Assembly: GCF_000699445.3 (NCBI RefSeq)
Contig: NC_067199.1
Span: 32,038,902-32,102,901, forward strand
Direction: 5' to 3'
DNA: 64,000 bases
Source: Schistosoma haematobium
Taxonomy: Eukaryota; Platyhelminthes; Trematoda; Strigeidida; Schistosomatidae
The position numbers and the translations under genes are program-made. The notes under the pieces were generated by a model that worked only from the letters and a program-made list of their open reading frames with translations, ran no database searches and was not told the DNA's origin. Position 1 is the first letter of the stretch. Each line of letters starts with the position of its first letter. This document shows, piece by piece, positions 12,364 to 24,960 of the stretch.

Positions 12364-13218
12364 TCCACTGCTAGCCACTATCCATCACTGCTTACAAAAA
12401 GCTTGTGAGTTAAGGCAATACCGAGGCATACGCACAGTATGCACATATGCCAATAACAGACTGATCAATTGCAGTTTTAAACCTCAATGGGAAGATACAA
12501 GCCAAACAATACCAAGTAAAAAGATAATAATTTGAGCTTTCACTATCAACACAACACTTTCTTTTCATCCATATGTGAAGTAATGTGATGAACTATCATC
12601 AGAAAGAATTTTACTCTCTTACAAAACTATCTAACTGTTCCATCTACATGATGTATTTTTGTCATCATTGTATCTTTTGGGTAATCAAGTTGAAACATAC
12701 TTTATAATGATAATAATAATATTTCATCAAGCATATTTTAAATGTATAATACGTTATTATAAGTAATATATTCAAGTTATCATCTGTATATTGAAACAAT
12801 ATTATTATAAAACTTAATATTCCATATTATTTTTCTAACTTATCAAATTACCGCCTAAATTTATTATTCTTCTTCCATTTATACAATTTTATCACAGATC
12901 ATTTATCTTAATGCGTTTTAAATGCGCTCATAATAATGATCATATAAATTGGTGTGAATTTCATTAAAATAACTGAATATTCAATGAGAATTCTCACTAT
13001 TAAACAGAAAAATTAGATGGTAATAAATGTTCCATGGTAAACAGAAACAATAAATTTGAATACTACATGTATAGTGAACAAAAATTATAGGTGAGGAATA
13101 TCAATTTAGTATATACAACAAAATTAGAGAATCAGAAGGGGTTTTGTGGAGATTTTAGAAATTTCACTAATTGAAATCATGAGTCATTTGAAGCTAGATC
13201 ATCATGGAAAACCTGAAA

Positions 13219-13264
13219 GCACTGGATGGCCGTTTCGTCCTATTGTGGGACTCCCCAGCAGTGC
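13219..13264 (-). ncRNA. Hammerhead ribozyme (family B), A6 mutated
   Basis: Stems I and II are intact, GAAA is present and the cleavage triplet is AUC. The core reads CTGGGGA, with the conserved A6 changed to G. Strongly reduced or no activity expected. Confidence 0.75.
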
Positions 13265-13648
13265 GCATCCACGATCCCGCTCCCCGCGAGTTTCCAACCC
13301 AGGACGTATCAGTCTCGCGCCAGGTGCTTAACCCACTAGACCACTGGGCTGGCATCCAACGGTGTTAATGTCTAACTTCAACCAATCCACGAACTTGCAC
13401 CGCCGTACACCATTGTCTTCAGTGAGTCGATACCGCAAGACAGACCTGGTTGAACTCCACTGGTAACGGCTTCTCACTAGAGCTCCAGGAGTATCACCTG
13501 AAGCCAGTCACTAGTGAGCAGATGATTATTACCAGAATGGGTTTTGTGGAGATTTTAGAAATTTCACTGACTGAAATCATGAGTCAATTGAAGCTACACC
13601 ACCATGGTCTAGTTGGTTAAGCGCCTGGCGCGAGACTGATAGGTCCTG

Positions 13649-13659
13649 GGTTCGAATCT
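13649..13659 (+). promoter_or_regulatory. Pol III B-box in tRNA-like head (family B)
   Basis: GGTTCGAATCT, one base from consensus, in the plus-oriented half of the 13.1-13.8 kb cluster. The A-box portion is truncated (TCTAGTTGGTTAAGC). Confidence 0.55.
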
Positions 13660-14119
13660 CGTGGGGTGCAGGATCGTGGATGAACACTGCTAAAGAGTCC
13701 CGTACTAGAACGAAACGTGCTTCCAGGTTTTCCATGGTGGTCTAGCCTCAACTGACTCATGATTTCAATCAGTAAAATTACAGAATGTCTTCGTAAAATA
13801 CAAAAAATGACCCATAAATTAAATACTTCAGTTGCACAACTTTGATCAGTTGTCTTTTACAAACTTCATTGTACCTTCATTGCTCCCTGTTTACATTACT
13901 TTTCTCTTCAGTTTGATATTCACAACCTTTTGTTACTAGGTACTCCACTTCTGATTGTTGTTACATACTATACAAGTCTGTCGATAAAAGTAGCATAGAC
14001 TACATGCATACTGTGCTTATGTGGAAATGTAAATTGTTATCTGTTATCATTTATGAAAAGTATTTCAATCAGATTAATGATCATCGTGTATGCCACTACC
14101 ACTTTTCTTCAGTTTATTA

Positions 14120-14225
14120 CGAAAGGGCCGTCCAGTGCATTCAGGTTTTCAAAGGTGGTCTAACATCAATCGGTTCATGATCTCAATCAAAAACTTAAAA
14201 ATCTCCACAACCCCTATACTAGTAA
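14120..14225 (+). mobile_element. Family B 3' fragment
   Basis: Starts inside the ribozyme (ACGAAAGGGCCGTCCAGTGC), so the core CTGANGA half is missing, and runs to the element terminus ATCTCCACAACCCC. Inactive. Confidence 0.75.
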
Positions 14226-14611
14226 TTAATACAGTTATGTTGTTCAACGTTTACTAGTTAGAGAAACCAATGCCGGGGTTGGATTTGACAGTTTTAAATC
14301 AATTGAGCATTGGGTTGTGAGTTAATAATAAATAGGTTTTTGCAATATCCCAATGAATAGAAAGTTGTATTTCAATAATTGTGTTAGTATCCTCAAGAAA
14401 ACAGCACTAAACTGAATAAATATTAAGAATATAACACAGATTATGATCGCATAACTGAAGTTCAACAATGAGAAATGTACTGATAGTATTTGATTCTTCT
14501 TTTCAGAGTGTTTTGAATGTTTATAATTTTAGCTCATTCGAACTACATTGTGTGTATCTACTAAGTTAAAACGAGAGGAGACCTGTGAAAACATTTAGTT
14601 AATCAACCACC

Positions 14612-15143
14612 AAATGCTTCGGTACAGACAAGTGTGTCGATAGTCAGCTATCCCTCTTGAAATGCTCTTACATAGCAACGTGCATAAAACCACCAACAGG
14701 GAAGTCCTACTCACTGCCTCCTCACGGCATTATCGTTGTTTAGGAAATTGAGAGGACGAAAAGCGAATGTCCAGAGCTTTAACCGGGTTGGTGGATACGG
14801 AGGATCCATTTATGGAAGTTGGAAAACCCTGATTACAAACAAATGGTTAACATGGGCTCTAGGATCCTGAGGGAACAAATGGCGTATAAATCAATTTCTG
14901 GTCACCTGCATACATGGGACTGTATTTCCTTGCATTGCTCCACTGTCTTGTGGATCAGATCTCTTGGTCAAAGGCTTTTGGTGTGTTTCCCTCCTAAGAG
15001 AACCACCTACTTCGGTCGGTGCACACGGAGATTACTCCAGCTCTCACACAAATCGAATGATTTATGTGGCGCATATCTATTCCGTGCCTCTTTGTGTCAA
15101 TGTTTGTGTAGTTAAATAAACAAAAAAATAAAATTAAATGCTT
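14612..15143 (+). mobile_element. 3' end of a non-LTR-type retroelement, copy 2
   Basis: Second copy of the 3734-4228 block and the better preserved one. It carries a segment containing AGCGAATGTCCAGAGC that is shortened in copy 1. It ends GTTAAATAAAC followed by an A-rich tail. Short frames on both strands (14819-15115, 14994-15185) lie inside the repeat and are not genes. Confidence 0.72.
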
Positions 15144-17436
15144 TGAATTCATTACTTCAATATAGTAGGAATATCCATTTGTCAAATTACGGGTCTAATA
15201 AATCCATTAGAAAATCGATCGCAGTATAATTATGAACCTAAATTTAAACATATTAGGAAACCCTAATGTTTTAAGATAGAGACGAATAGTTTTGCAACTC
15301 ATAACGTATAAGATGGTGTATTCGTTGTGATTGTTTAATCAATATCGAAAGAAAATTAAAATAGTCGAATAATCATTTAACTAAATAAATCATAGGTAAC
15401 ATGGAAATTGGAACATATGTCAATCAGTTCATAATACCACAGCAAGCCACAATAAGGAAATGAAATTATCAAGGAAAATGCCAGAATAGTCGTTAAAGTA
15501 GCAGTATTGGTAGAAGTAGAAATTACTAAGCATAGACAATATGGTTTAAGAAGAAAAAGTAAATTTATTAGATAAAAAGTATGGGTATTTTACGATGAAT
15601 AGTTAGTAGGTTTACGCTATCGCAACTGATTCTGACAGGTGATATCCGATATCTTTAACCCACCTACACTTTTGATTTTAACAGTCATTGACTTCATGAA
15701 CTGATGAAACGTTTAGCTTTCTTTCAGCCCATTTGTACACGAGCAAGCATCTCCGATTGAGGCAGACAGAGGTTGACTAAACACGTTACATATCCCGATC
15801 ACTTTCCAAAAACTAATTAGCAGACATGTCAACTTTATACCATTTAGACTAAAATAACATTAGAAGCAGATGGAATACAATTTCACGTCTTACATTAACT
15901 AATAAATATATATTTATTTGTTTTTCATTTGGGTTATATCAGAGAATGCTAACAGATGGTAATATTCACAAGCATACTGAAAAAAAATCTACTCGGTTAA
16001 TGTTCAAGATTAGATACTATGTGAGTCCTTAATTTGTAAAACAAACGAATAATTTAAACTCATCGTTTGACTCGACCTATTGAATATTCTATTATAATAA
16101 CTTTTTTGTCCAAAGAATATGTTTTTACATTTAAATTATTGTAACTTATGTTGAAGTATTTCGGTAACGACCTAATAATCTAACAGAAGCTTTAAAAGAT
16201 CATAACTATTATCTAACACTTTGTGGAACTCCCTAAAAATTGAAAGTAAATATTCCCAGGAGACCAATGTAGACATTATAGTTCCTATGTGTCTGGTAAG
16301 GAATAAGCTCAATATTCAAATCTTAATTTCAATGGTATGTGAATAATCTAAGAGATCTTTAAATCACTCATTTTTAGAAAAGATTTTTGATTACTTTTAA
16401 TACTTTTAATTCGATATTTTTTTATAAGCGCGTTACATAGAAAATCTACTTTTTCGAAAAGTAGTTTTATCATTGATCTTCCGTCATTTACGAGGTGTGG
16501 ATCAATAATCCAGTCTTATGAACAACCACCATTCAGCCACAACATATCATAGTGTTCATCCATAAAACGGTTTTTCATTCATTCAGTTAAAAAAGTGCCA
16601 TATTTGTCTTTACTGTTGTCTTGAGTCTTCTAGCTAAGGAAGTATTAAATTCTGACTTCAAATGGCTTAACTGAAAAATCTCAGAACACGATGTATCGGA
16701 TACATATTTTAGTCGAATGTGATTATCAAAACATGTTATTGGTTACAATATATTCAATAAAGTTAACTAGACTATTATCGATAAAATTTCATATTGTAAT
16801 TGCTATTTTAAATAAGAATAATGTTTTTACAAACATTAATAACTAAATGATTTGTTATACCTTGTGGCTCCGTGCCCATATCACTATATAACTTAATGAT
16901 ACCGCCAATTAGAGAACAGTGAATTATCGAACGAACCAATAACGCATAAAATCCGTACGAACTGTCTAAAGTTCTTATCACTCCTTCTTCCTGCCTGTTA
17001 AATCCAAAACACTAATCTCAGCCTCCGCGATATGAATCATGTATTTCAAATATACTAGGTAAATATACAAACTAAATGGAACACATCGTACCATAAAATA
17101 GAAAATAACAAATATACAAGTTCTAGCCAAAAGTGGGTGTGAATGTGGGAGAATGTAATTAATAGACTGGGTATAACTCAAGAACGATAAATCGTATAAT
17201 AATAGTTTATAGGTCACAATAAAGCTTGTGATAAGAGGAGTATAGATATACACAATCTGGCTATTGACTAGTTATACATTAAGAATACAAACATAATATT
17301 TGTCCATACATAGTTCTCAAAATTTACCATTCATAATTCTTGTCAGGATATAACATCATTAAAAGTTACTATTCAATAAAATAAGTATAATGTATTATTC
17401 AAAAATAGTGTTTTGTTTACAAGTGATAATTAACTC
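15144..17436. other. Spacer with a GC-richer block at about 16855-17270
   Basis: Most is featureless. The 16855-17270 block (TTGTGGCTCCGTGCCC, AGCCTCCGCGATATG, AATAAAGCTTGTGATAAG) is less AT-biased and may be a retroelement or LTR remnant. The 91-codon minus frame within it shows no recognisable domain. Confidence 0.45.
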
Positions 17437-17582
17437 TTTAGAAAAACATTTATAAGCGAGCAGTATTGTTTTCGATTAGATCCTCATCAGGCTTTACTCT
17501 AATATTACTGTATATTAGAGTAAAGCCTGATGAGGATCTAATCGAAAACAATATTGTTCGCTTATATATGTTGTTCTAAATT
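17437..17582. repeat. Fold-back element with near-perfect 65-bp arms
   Basis: Left arm 17437-17503 and right arm 17516-17582 are reverse complements with only a few differences, separated by a spacer of about 12 bp. Both arms contain GCCTGATGAGGATCTAATCG and GAAAACAATATTG in opposite orientations. Single-stranded DNA or RNA would form a long hairpin. The arm also resembles a hammerhead core (see findings). MITE-like origin is likely. Confidence 0.85.
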
Positions 17583-18087
17583 TACAATATGGGAATATTT
17601 CAAATTAACTCTTTGACATTTAATTCTTTATCATAAACAAAATTTAGCTGTGATCGATTTTCACCCGAGAATCTTGACAGTCTACATGGCAATGTACTTC
17701 TATTAACATAAACTAAAAAACTATTTGTACTATGCAGTTCATTGTTTACATAAACCACCGGTTTATTATTTCATATTGATTATATACTTGATAAACTATA
17801 ATCTAGATGCTTATTCTGTATGTTGATTATAGAGTCAACATGAAATGATAAACCGGTGGCTTTTATAAACAATGAATAGCAGAGTATAGATATTTTTTAG
17901 TTCATGTTGATACAAGGGCATTGTATTATTACGGTCAAGTAATTGATGTTTTGTATTGATTAATTTGATTTCCTTTGTATATATACTTCATTGTTATATA
18001 CCTTTTGGGAAATTTAATAACTGAAACATGAGGAAAACATTATTAAAGGATAGAATATGAATTATTGAAAAAATATACACGAAAATG
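17583..18087. other. Spacer with a diverged inverted repeat
   Basis: CATAAACCACCGGTTTAT at 17751-17768 recurs inverted near 17850-17868 (ATAAACCGGTGGCTTTTAT). Flanking TTTAGTTCATG / CATAAACTAAAAA extends the match: a third, older fold-back of about 210 bp. Confidence 0.55.
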
Positions 18088-18172
18088 AAAGATCGTGGAT
18101 ATACAATCCTGAGGAGTCCTAAAATAGGACGAAACGACCGTTCATTGCTTTCAGGTTTTCAATTAATAATGT
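18088..18172 (+). mobile_element. Family B fragment carrying a hammerhead
   Basis: A plus-strand piece from just before the ribozyme (GATCGTGGAT) to the TCAGGTTTTCAAT segment. The tRNA-like head is absent. Confidence 0.75.
18104..18147 (+). ncRNA. Hammerhead ribozyme (family B variant), core intact with GUU site
   Basis: The core CTGAGGA and GAAA are intact. Stem II is GTCC/GGAC and stem III ACG/CGT. Stem I (CAATC/CATTG) has a C-C mismatch next to the core but four compensated pairs beyond it. The cleavage triplet is GUU, an allowed but slower NUH site. Possibly weakly active. Confidence 0.6.
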
Positions 18173-19559
18173 GTAAAGTGATCGCTTTATAACAAAATCT
18201 TTAATTGTGATATTGTAGGATAATGCTTGATAAAAGATACATTTATCTCATGACTGAATATATAAATGCTTGATAAATGTCAACTAGTACTGTGATTATT
18301 ACACGGAGACAACATAGTGTATAACCCTACTGTTACTTATTCATTAATTTCAACCTAATCTTGATGTTTGGAAGCCGTATATTCAATTCATGTTACCATC
18401 ATTCTAACAACCCCTCTCTCTATTTTGTAATCTTTCGATAATTATCTTTTAGATTATTCTATTAAAGTATATTATTTTCATTCTTATTATTTGACACATT
18501 AACTTTTATTCATCGTTATCAATGACTTAACAACTTCCTACTTTACTAAGGGGTATTATGTGTAAAATAAGTAGAAACACGATTGTACATATTAAGTAAT
18601 TGAAGCCTCTGAAATTAAAGTTTGCCTCGTTGAAGTATCTTTATTTTCTATGATCACTTTTGTTTAAATAAAAATGATATGATCTCAAGCTATAAATAAT
18701 AAGCTTTGCCTTAAATACTAAGTAAGATATACTAATCTTGTACAAATATAGATTTTGTTTATCATCCGGCTAAAAAGGCAATATCGGTTGAGGAAATATT
18801 ATAGTTCTTTGAAAATCAGCAAAAAAGATGTTATATACTTACTGTTTTCATAGTTTAAATTTTGTACAAAATGGACTACATCTTTTAAAAGTACTTATGG
18901 ATTATACAATTAAGTAAGATCTCTGATATTTATATAAAGTGTGCATTTTTAAATAAAAACATTTGAAATACCTAACTGACCTACATCATTCATTTATTGG
19001 TTAGGTAATTTATTACCAAACATAGTTCATTTTCATTATTGATAGAAAATGGTAGTTGGCTTCAAATATTAACGTCAGATCATTAGAGAAATAAAATTTA
19101 ATTAATTTAAACCTTCATTTTTCATTGTCAAAAGAAAAAAACACTAATTTCACTTCTAATGAATAAATTTTAAATAAAGTAATTTTAATTAGATAACTTT
19201 GAATTGTCTGATTGTTTGTATACTTGATTCCTGTACGAACTAATTCGACTTAATCACTTTTCAATACGTTTTCAGAGGAATTCAAGTTGAAATTAGAAAT
19301 TGATTCAATCATGAATACACAAATACATCAGTTACTGCAAACATTTATTAAAAAAATTAGTAATTTCAAATTAGGTTGTGGAGCTGTTTTACCGTTCGAG
19401 AAATTCTATTGATAATGTTTGAAGTATTAAGTTTGCTGTAATAATTCTTTCTAATGAAAGTTGATTATGTATTTAAATATACATGTAAAGATAGAAACAT
19501 TGTGTCGTATATGTTGGTACTATGAAATAAGCAACTTATTATTTACTACACTATGCCTA

Positions 19560-20330
19560 TTACCTTTAATGGAGCTTAGATCGCCGACCACAAATCTTTA
19601 CACAACATTGTTCTGGGATGTTCTTTTTAGTTGATGAGAGGTGCTGTTGATCCTTTTGATGTCTATCTTCAGTTACAGACACAATTTCTCTATTTGTTTA
19701 CCGTCTTCACTGCCATCAGTAGTGTACTCATATCACTGGATGACATTCATTTCAATCCCCTCCTTTTATTTTGAGGTATGCTTTGATGATCCTAGGTCTA
19801 TGAAATTCCCTTCCTATGAATCCCTTTCCCATTTTTTTCGGACAGCATAAGTGCGACTCCTTGTTTGAGAGGCAGTTTCTTCTTCATAACCTCAGTACAA
19901 TAGCACCTTTCCTAAAGTTAATCTTTTCTGTCCAGCTTGCGTCCACTGAGTTTAAATTATTTCAAACCCGGACAAGTTGTGCCTTCTCCTTTCCGTAGCT
20001 ACATGAATGGTCCTCCTGATCACTGACATTGTATGGACATTCCATCTACGTATATTAATTAATGCTCTGGTTATCAGAAGGGCCTTCAACTTTGTGATAT
20101 CTGAAGAATTTCAGCTTACACCATGATACATCACAACTCATCTATATAGAGACCCTTCAACTCCCATAGCAGTGCTAAAACGCTTTAAATATATTTTTTT
20201 CTGGTTGCGTTGCTTGAGTAAGTTTAATTTTTACAGTATTTGGTTGCTAGCCTCTTGCCCAACTCTCCTCCTCTCTTCCTTTCTAGCAGTAAACTAAGAA
20301 GGGCTTAAATAAGAGTTAAACTGTTCATAT
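19560..20330 (+). repeat. Decayed retroelement sequence
   Basis: A stretch of higher complexity and GC content than its flanks. It contains several short broken frames (19641-19850, 19816-19998) and ends with a block related to 10205-10345. It looks like an old retroelement copy whose frames are destroyed; no RT motif is legible. Low confidence on type. Confidence 0.4.
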
Positions 20331-21414
20331 GCACTTAAATTATATTCGGACCAAAAGAACATGTGAAGGGATGTCCGTAGCCTTTTGAAGTAACATAATA
20401 TACACTCGATTGTTGAACATTATAGTAAACAGACTATCAGGACTTAAAATAGATCTAAACACTAAAAACAAATAATTTCACAAATCTGGTCAGTAACATA
20501 TGGTCAGAATTGTTTGTCTGAGAACAATACACAATTGTTTGCTAAATCTAATTCTGCAAAGCTCTTCATAATCTGTATATAATTCAGTGGGAGTACTTAG
20601 CAGCACATAATTCCAAATAACTCAACGATACGCATGGAACTAGGCAAACATAGTATGCGTATGGTAATTATTAATACAATCCAATTGCCAAAACAGGACA
20701 ATCAATTAGAAACTAACCGTTTTAGTCACTAATTTACTTCCCTTTTAGTTTGAATGACTAACTATTAATTCACATTCCAATTTTATATTCCCTTATCCTC
20801 TCAGAAAAAAAACAGTGAAGTGTAGGTCATAGACCTTTCTACAACTACTTATCCAATATTCTATGAATATTCAATCGACTGGTTAAACTGCTTTCATTAT
20901 ATCACCAATGATAATAATCAAAATAATGAAGTTCTCAAAATATTCTATTATTATATATTATCTATGTATGTAACACTAATTAGTTTGACCTTAAATTGCT
21001 CATTATTAATGATGACATATCTATATTGACCAGTAACTATGCAGTAATATATAAGGACATGTTATAAACATTTCTGTATGTATACTCACACAATAAATGA
21101 GCAAATATGTTTCCATTTCGTTTGTTTTCTGCTCTAATTATATTAATAATAGTAATGTGTTAGTTAATCATTGTAATAATAGTCAAAATGATTCGTTTTC
21201 AGTCCTTAGTATATTTTTCTTGTCCAAGATATAAAAATAAACATCCTAAATAAAAATATAGAATATTGCTACCGTTCTGTTAAAAAAACACAGAATAATT
21301 CGAAACGTATCTAATGACTAATGGATAAAAAATTGTTATTATTAATAATGAGGAGTGTGTTTAAGTTGACCTTTTCTTAACTAAATTTATTGTAACAAAG
21401 TATTTTGTTCTGAA

Positions 21415-21432
21415 ATAATAATAATAATAATA
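21415..21432. repeat. (AAT)n microsatellite
   Basis: Six AAT units. Confidence 0.9.
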
Positions 21433-21689
21433 AAAAGCAAACAGTCGAAACATTATATGCTTTTCATAATTTACACTATGAGTTAATTTTTGTTAGGCAA
21501 CCATTGAAAATGAAGAAACATTAGATAGTCGTTTCCCAATTAGGCGTACCCCATTGATAATTAAACCCTGGAACTGTAAATCTCAGGTATTTGGTTTTTA
21601 TATTTGAATCAATCGATTTGATATCAAATAATTCACATATCTGACCTCGCTCAATTCACAACATTATGTAGCCATCATCTACTGTCATT

Positions 21690-21935
21690 GATGATATTTG
21701 TCTTGTGTTTGAAATGGTTGGACTCCACTGGCCATAGCTTCTTTCCTGGAAGTACTTCTATAATTTAGTTACTAGTAAGCACATGATTACTATTACAGCA
21801 GTAGAACTTGATCCTAATCTCACGATTCGAGATCTGGACGTCCTAAGTTCAACCTATGGTGGTGTACATGGATTTCTGAGGAGTTCTAGACCATGACCAA
21901 ACAGCTCCTCAGTGCTTTTTTGTTTTCAGTAGTCG
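21690..21935 (+). mobile_element. Family B element, heavily decayed
   Basis: Plus-strand remnant with the leader (GGTTGGACTCCACTGGCCAT), spacer (TTACTAGTAAGCACATGATTA) and a ribozyme trace (CTGAGGAG followed by ACCAAACAGC in place of the GAAA region). Inactive. Confidence 0.6.
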
Positions 21936-22283
21936 TCGAAGACAAACTCATGATGTAAACTATGGAATTATATGATATGTTGAGAATAATGATATATAAC
22001 AAACATAAGATGTTATTTCAATTAAGTAAAATTATATAATTTTTTGTGGTAATCAATATTTAGTTACTTCAGAAAAGAAACTATCCCACTAAGATTAGCT
22101 GTTTTAGAGTCATTTATCTACAATAATGATAATTTTTGTCTTTTAAATACTTGAATTAAAAAATGAACCCGAGTAAGGCTAAATGAAAGAATTTACACAC
22201 TTTCAGAAAATCTGATTTGACTTAAAAAATAGCTACTTTCAAATTGGTGTTAAACTTCCATCCGGTATACCAGACAAATGTGT

Positions 22284-22913
22284 CGCTCAAAAACAAGGCA
22301 CTGGGTTGGAGGTGTACATACTAAGTAAAACACGCAGATACACGTAACTATCGACTACTATCTGCCCACTATCCAGAGTCAATCCAGTTTCAGGGTCCTG
22401 CCAGTCTTGTAAAAGTACCTTGCACTTCGAAGGTGCAAAGCACATACCATACCAACGGACACTGATTACCGACTGATTAAGTGTGGATTGCATGGCTCGG
22501 GTATCATCGCACAGTAAGACAATATAATCCGCATACTGAAGGTTGTGAAGTCTTTCTACAAAAAACAGATCCACATCACCATTACATACATCCATCAGAG
22601 CTATCGCCAGAAGGTCATCGATAACAAAGTTGAATAGGAATGGTGAGATTGGGCAACGCTGTCTAACCCCACTGCTTGAATGGGACAATGGAGGGAGGTA
22701 GTTTTATGCCCTAACTCTGTCTGAGGTATTTGTATATAGGGCTTCTAAGCTGTTAATAAAATTCTCAGACAAACCTTTTTTAAACAAACAGTAACAGAGG
22801 ACAATCGTGTTCAACAAATCAGAGGTGGCTTTAATGTTAAGAAATACGACGATTATTGGCTTGTAATAATTATGATGATGTTCTAACATTTTACTGAGGG
22901 TAAATTCCATCAT
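22284..22913 (-). pseudogene. Non-LTR retrotransposon reverse transcriptase relic
   Basis: The minus-strand frame encodes RT blocks in order. First comes a VFLNIKATSDLLNTIVL segment (the first catalytic Asp region, where family members usually read VFLDIKAAFDSL). Next is an ALYTNTSDRVRA segment, then GVRQRCPISPFLFNFVIDDL, then LQYADYIVLLCDD, then the SVRWYGMCFAPSKCKVL thumb-side block. An in-frame TAA at 22704-22706 separates the two halves. The catalytic YADD box reads YADY, and the first Asp is replaced by Asn. Both changes would remove metal-binding residues, so the copy is dead. The blocks match schistosome RTE/CR1-like elements as I know them; the exact family is not assigned. 5' and 3' parts are missing. 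Confidence 0.85.
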
Positions 22914-24819
22914 CTCGTTATTCTATTAATATCATTATTTTTTCTATGGGAAAGTAAAAAATCGATGAATGACAGTTTTGTTAAAGTTGATAATTAGATG
23001 GAAAAAAGACCATAACTAATCGGATTATAACTTACCTTTCATAAATAAGAATTATATATATATATATATATCTTCACTATTGCATATACATTGCATATAT
23101 ATGTTTGCGAACTCTGTCAAACAAACCTGATTTCAGCTTAGTATGAATGTAGAACACAGATTTTTAAGTAAAGATAATCAATCATATTAACTTATTTTAG
23201 TTTCCTATACTAACTACAAAACGAATTATGAATATTATTTTGACTGATAGATTAGTGATATTTTTACAATGATTCATACTAGAATTGTTGAAGAAGAATA
23301 TTTACTAAAATACAATCTTGATAACATTGAAGATAATTGGGTGAAATACAATATTTCCTTATGTGATTAATTTGAAGTTGACAAATCTGTTTATTGGAAT
23401 GCTTAATATAAGATGTTGGAACCACTCTCTGGGCCTCAAGGTGACTTCAATATTTAAGAGCTGAACAGAAGACAAACAGTAGAAAGTATGAAATCCACCT
23501 TTACTTTGAAGGTTTGATAAAGAATAGAAAGCAAGCAGATTCATAGATTCAGTTTTAAACTTCTGGAAACGTTCTAAAATTAGTCACTAACTAATTAGGA
23601 CATGATAGAGCTCTTGACACTTTCTATCAAATAATGAATCATAAATATCTCCAACTTTACTGTAACTTCTAAGAATGTTCTAAATAATTGTCAGAAGTGT
23701 TCAACACTAATTTATTATTTTCCCTTTGTTTGGTATGTCGAGGTTTCGTTTTGTGTCTGGAATGCATAGGGACAATAGAAACTTAAGGCTGTATAGTCCT
23801 AACCAAACTTTCAGCATCCTCTAAAATCAATAACAAGTCTATCAAAAACTATGAATTACTGAATAATCTTTTTTAATTTCAAACTCTCTTGAAAAGTACT
23901 CATGGGATCAATTACAATCTTCATGAAAAATAATACAAGATAAGTAAATTACCCAAGTTTCAACTGATTAACATAGTTATTAGACCATCTGATACAAGTG
24001 CAAATTGAACAATTGAGAGTTAGCATGATTGATTGATTAAGTTACAGTCTTATCCTGAAAGAATAAGTGATGAATAAACTCCGATTCTGAACAATCTGCC
24101 ATTACATTTTGTGACTGTTATTGAACGGTGAAAACTCAAATCTAAATAGAAATGCAAATTTTGGTTCCATCTGAAAGGAGACCTAAGTGTGGATAATTAG
24201 TTCCGAATGGTAACTTATTGAAATCGTAGATTACTCCAATTGCTTTAGAATTTTAAAGTTACCAGATGATAAATTCGGCAGCTCGATTCAGCATTGACAT
24301 TAGTTCTTCAATGTTTGATAGTTGAAAAGAGTCAGTAAAAGCATCTATCATATGAGTTTCATGCTAGCAGCACTGTATACAAGCATTGGTGTTAATTAGA
24401 AGTTTAGTCAAGAATATCATCTTTAAACTGTTCATGGCTTGATAAACTTTTTTATGAAACTGATCTGTCTACACAAATTGGTCGCTGATTACTTGCCAAT
24501 GTCTAGTTCTCTGCACAATGTTACCCGACAGGCAACCACTAGGCATATTGACACTAGGTACTCATAGGTAACTAACTAGTGTGAATTATTTTTCTTATTT
24601 CATCTTGAATTTGTATTAAAAAATTCAGTTTTAGTTATATCTCCCTGAACATATATTATTTATTGTCAACTATATGTTGTATTAATAAAAGTATGAGAGT
24701 TGCCAACAGTTTAAGTATTATCTGCCTTCACACACCTTTTTTTCATTTTTATCTGTAATAACCTTTGACTAATTCATAAACTAAAACATGAAACAAAAAG
24801 CGATGACCTTACCACCAGG
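22914..24819. other. Spacer, no gene seen
   Basis: Contains one TA microsatellite. The 61-codon minus frame at 23359 has no supporting features. Confidence 0.5.
23052..23072. repeat. (TA)n microsatellite
   Basis: About 10 TA units. Confidence 0.95.
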
Positions 24820-24960
24820 TGAATGTACATAAATCCCAGTATTAATGTTAACACTCGGACTCGAACCCAGTACTTCTTGCTTTCAACGCCTAAAGCTTTA
24901 TCCACTGAGTTAATCAGTCTAGATTACCACTAACTTGTTCAACTGGTATTATTTCATCAG
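24820..24960 (-). mobile_element. Family A tRNA-like head fragment
   Basis: Minus-strand B-box GGTTCGAGTCC and an AACTCAGTGGATAAAGC A-box-like segment survive. The ribozyme part is lost beyond GTACATTCACCTGG. Confidence 0.65.

Larger units (their letters stand above)
12040..12520. mobile_element. Family A elements, inverted (tail-to-head) pair
   Basis: 12045-12300 is a near-full minus copy. It carries a mutated ribozyme (12071-12115, CTGACCG instead of CTGACGA), the B-box at 12148-12158, an A-box-like segment at about 12185-12209 and the distal tail. At about 12300 orientation flips to plus inside the leader of a second copy. That copy has an intact ribozyme (12319-12363) and a complete distal tail to about 12520. 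The second copy lacks its tRNA-like head. Confidence 0.88.
13137..13790. mobile_element. Family B elements: one full monomer plus inverted second copy
   Basis: 13137-13539 is a complete minus-strand monomer of about 403 bp. It holds the terminus GGGTTTTGTGGAG, a mutated ribozyme at 13219-13264, a tRNA-like head (13265-13353), a leader and a spacer. The next monomer starts head-to-tail at 13540 with the same GGGTTTTGTGGAG. At about 13605 it flips to plus orientation at a CCATGG/TGGTCTAG junction. The plus part has a good B-box (13649-13659) and a ruined ribozyme (CTAAAGA, cleavage region deleted) ending at about 13785. Confidence 0.88.
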
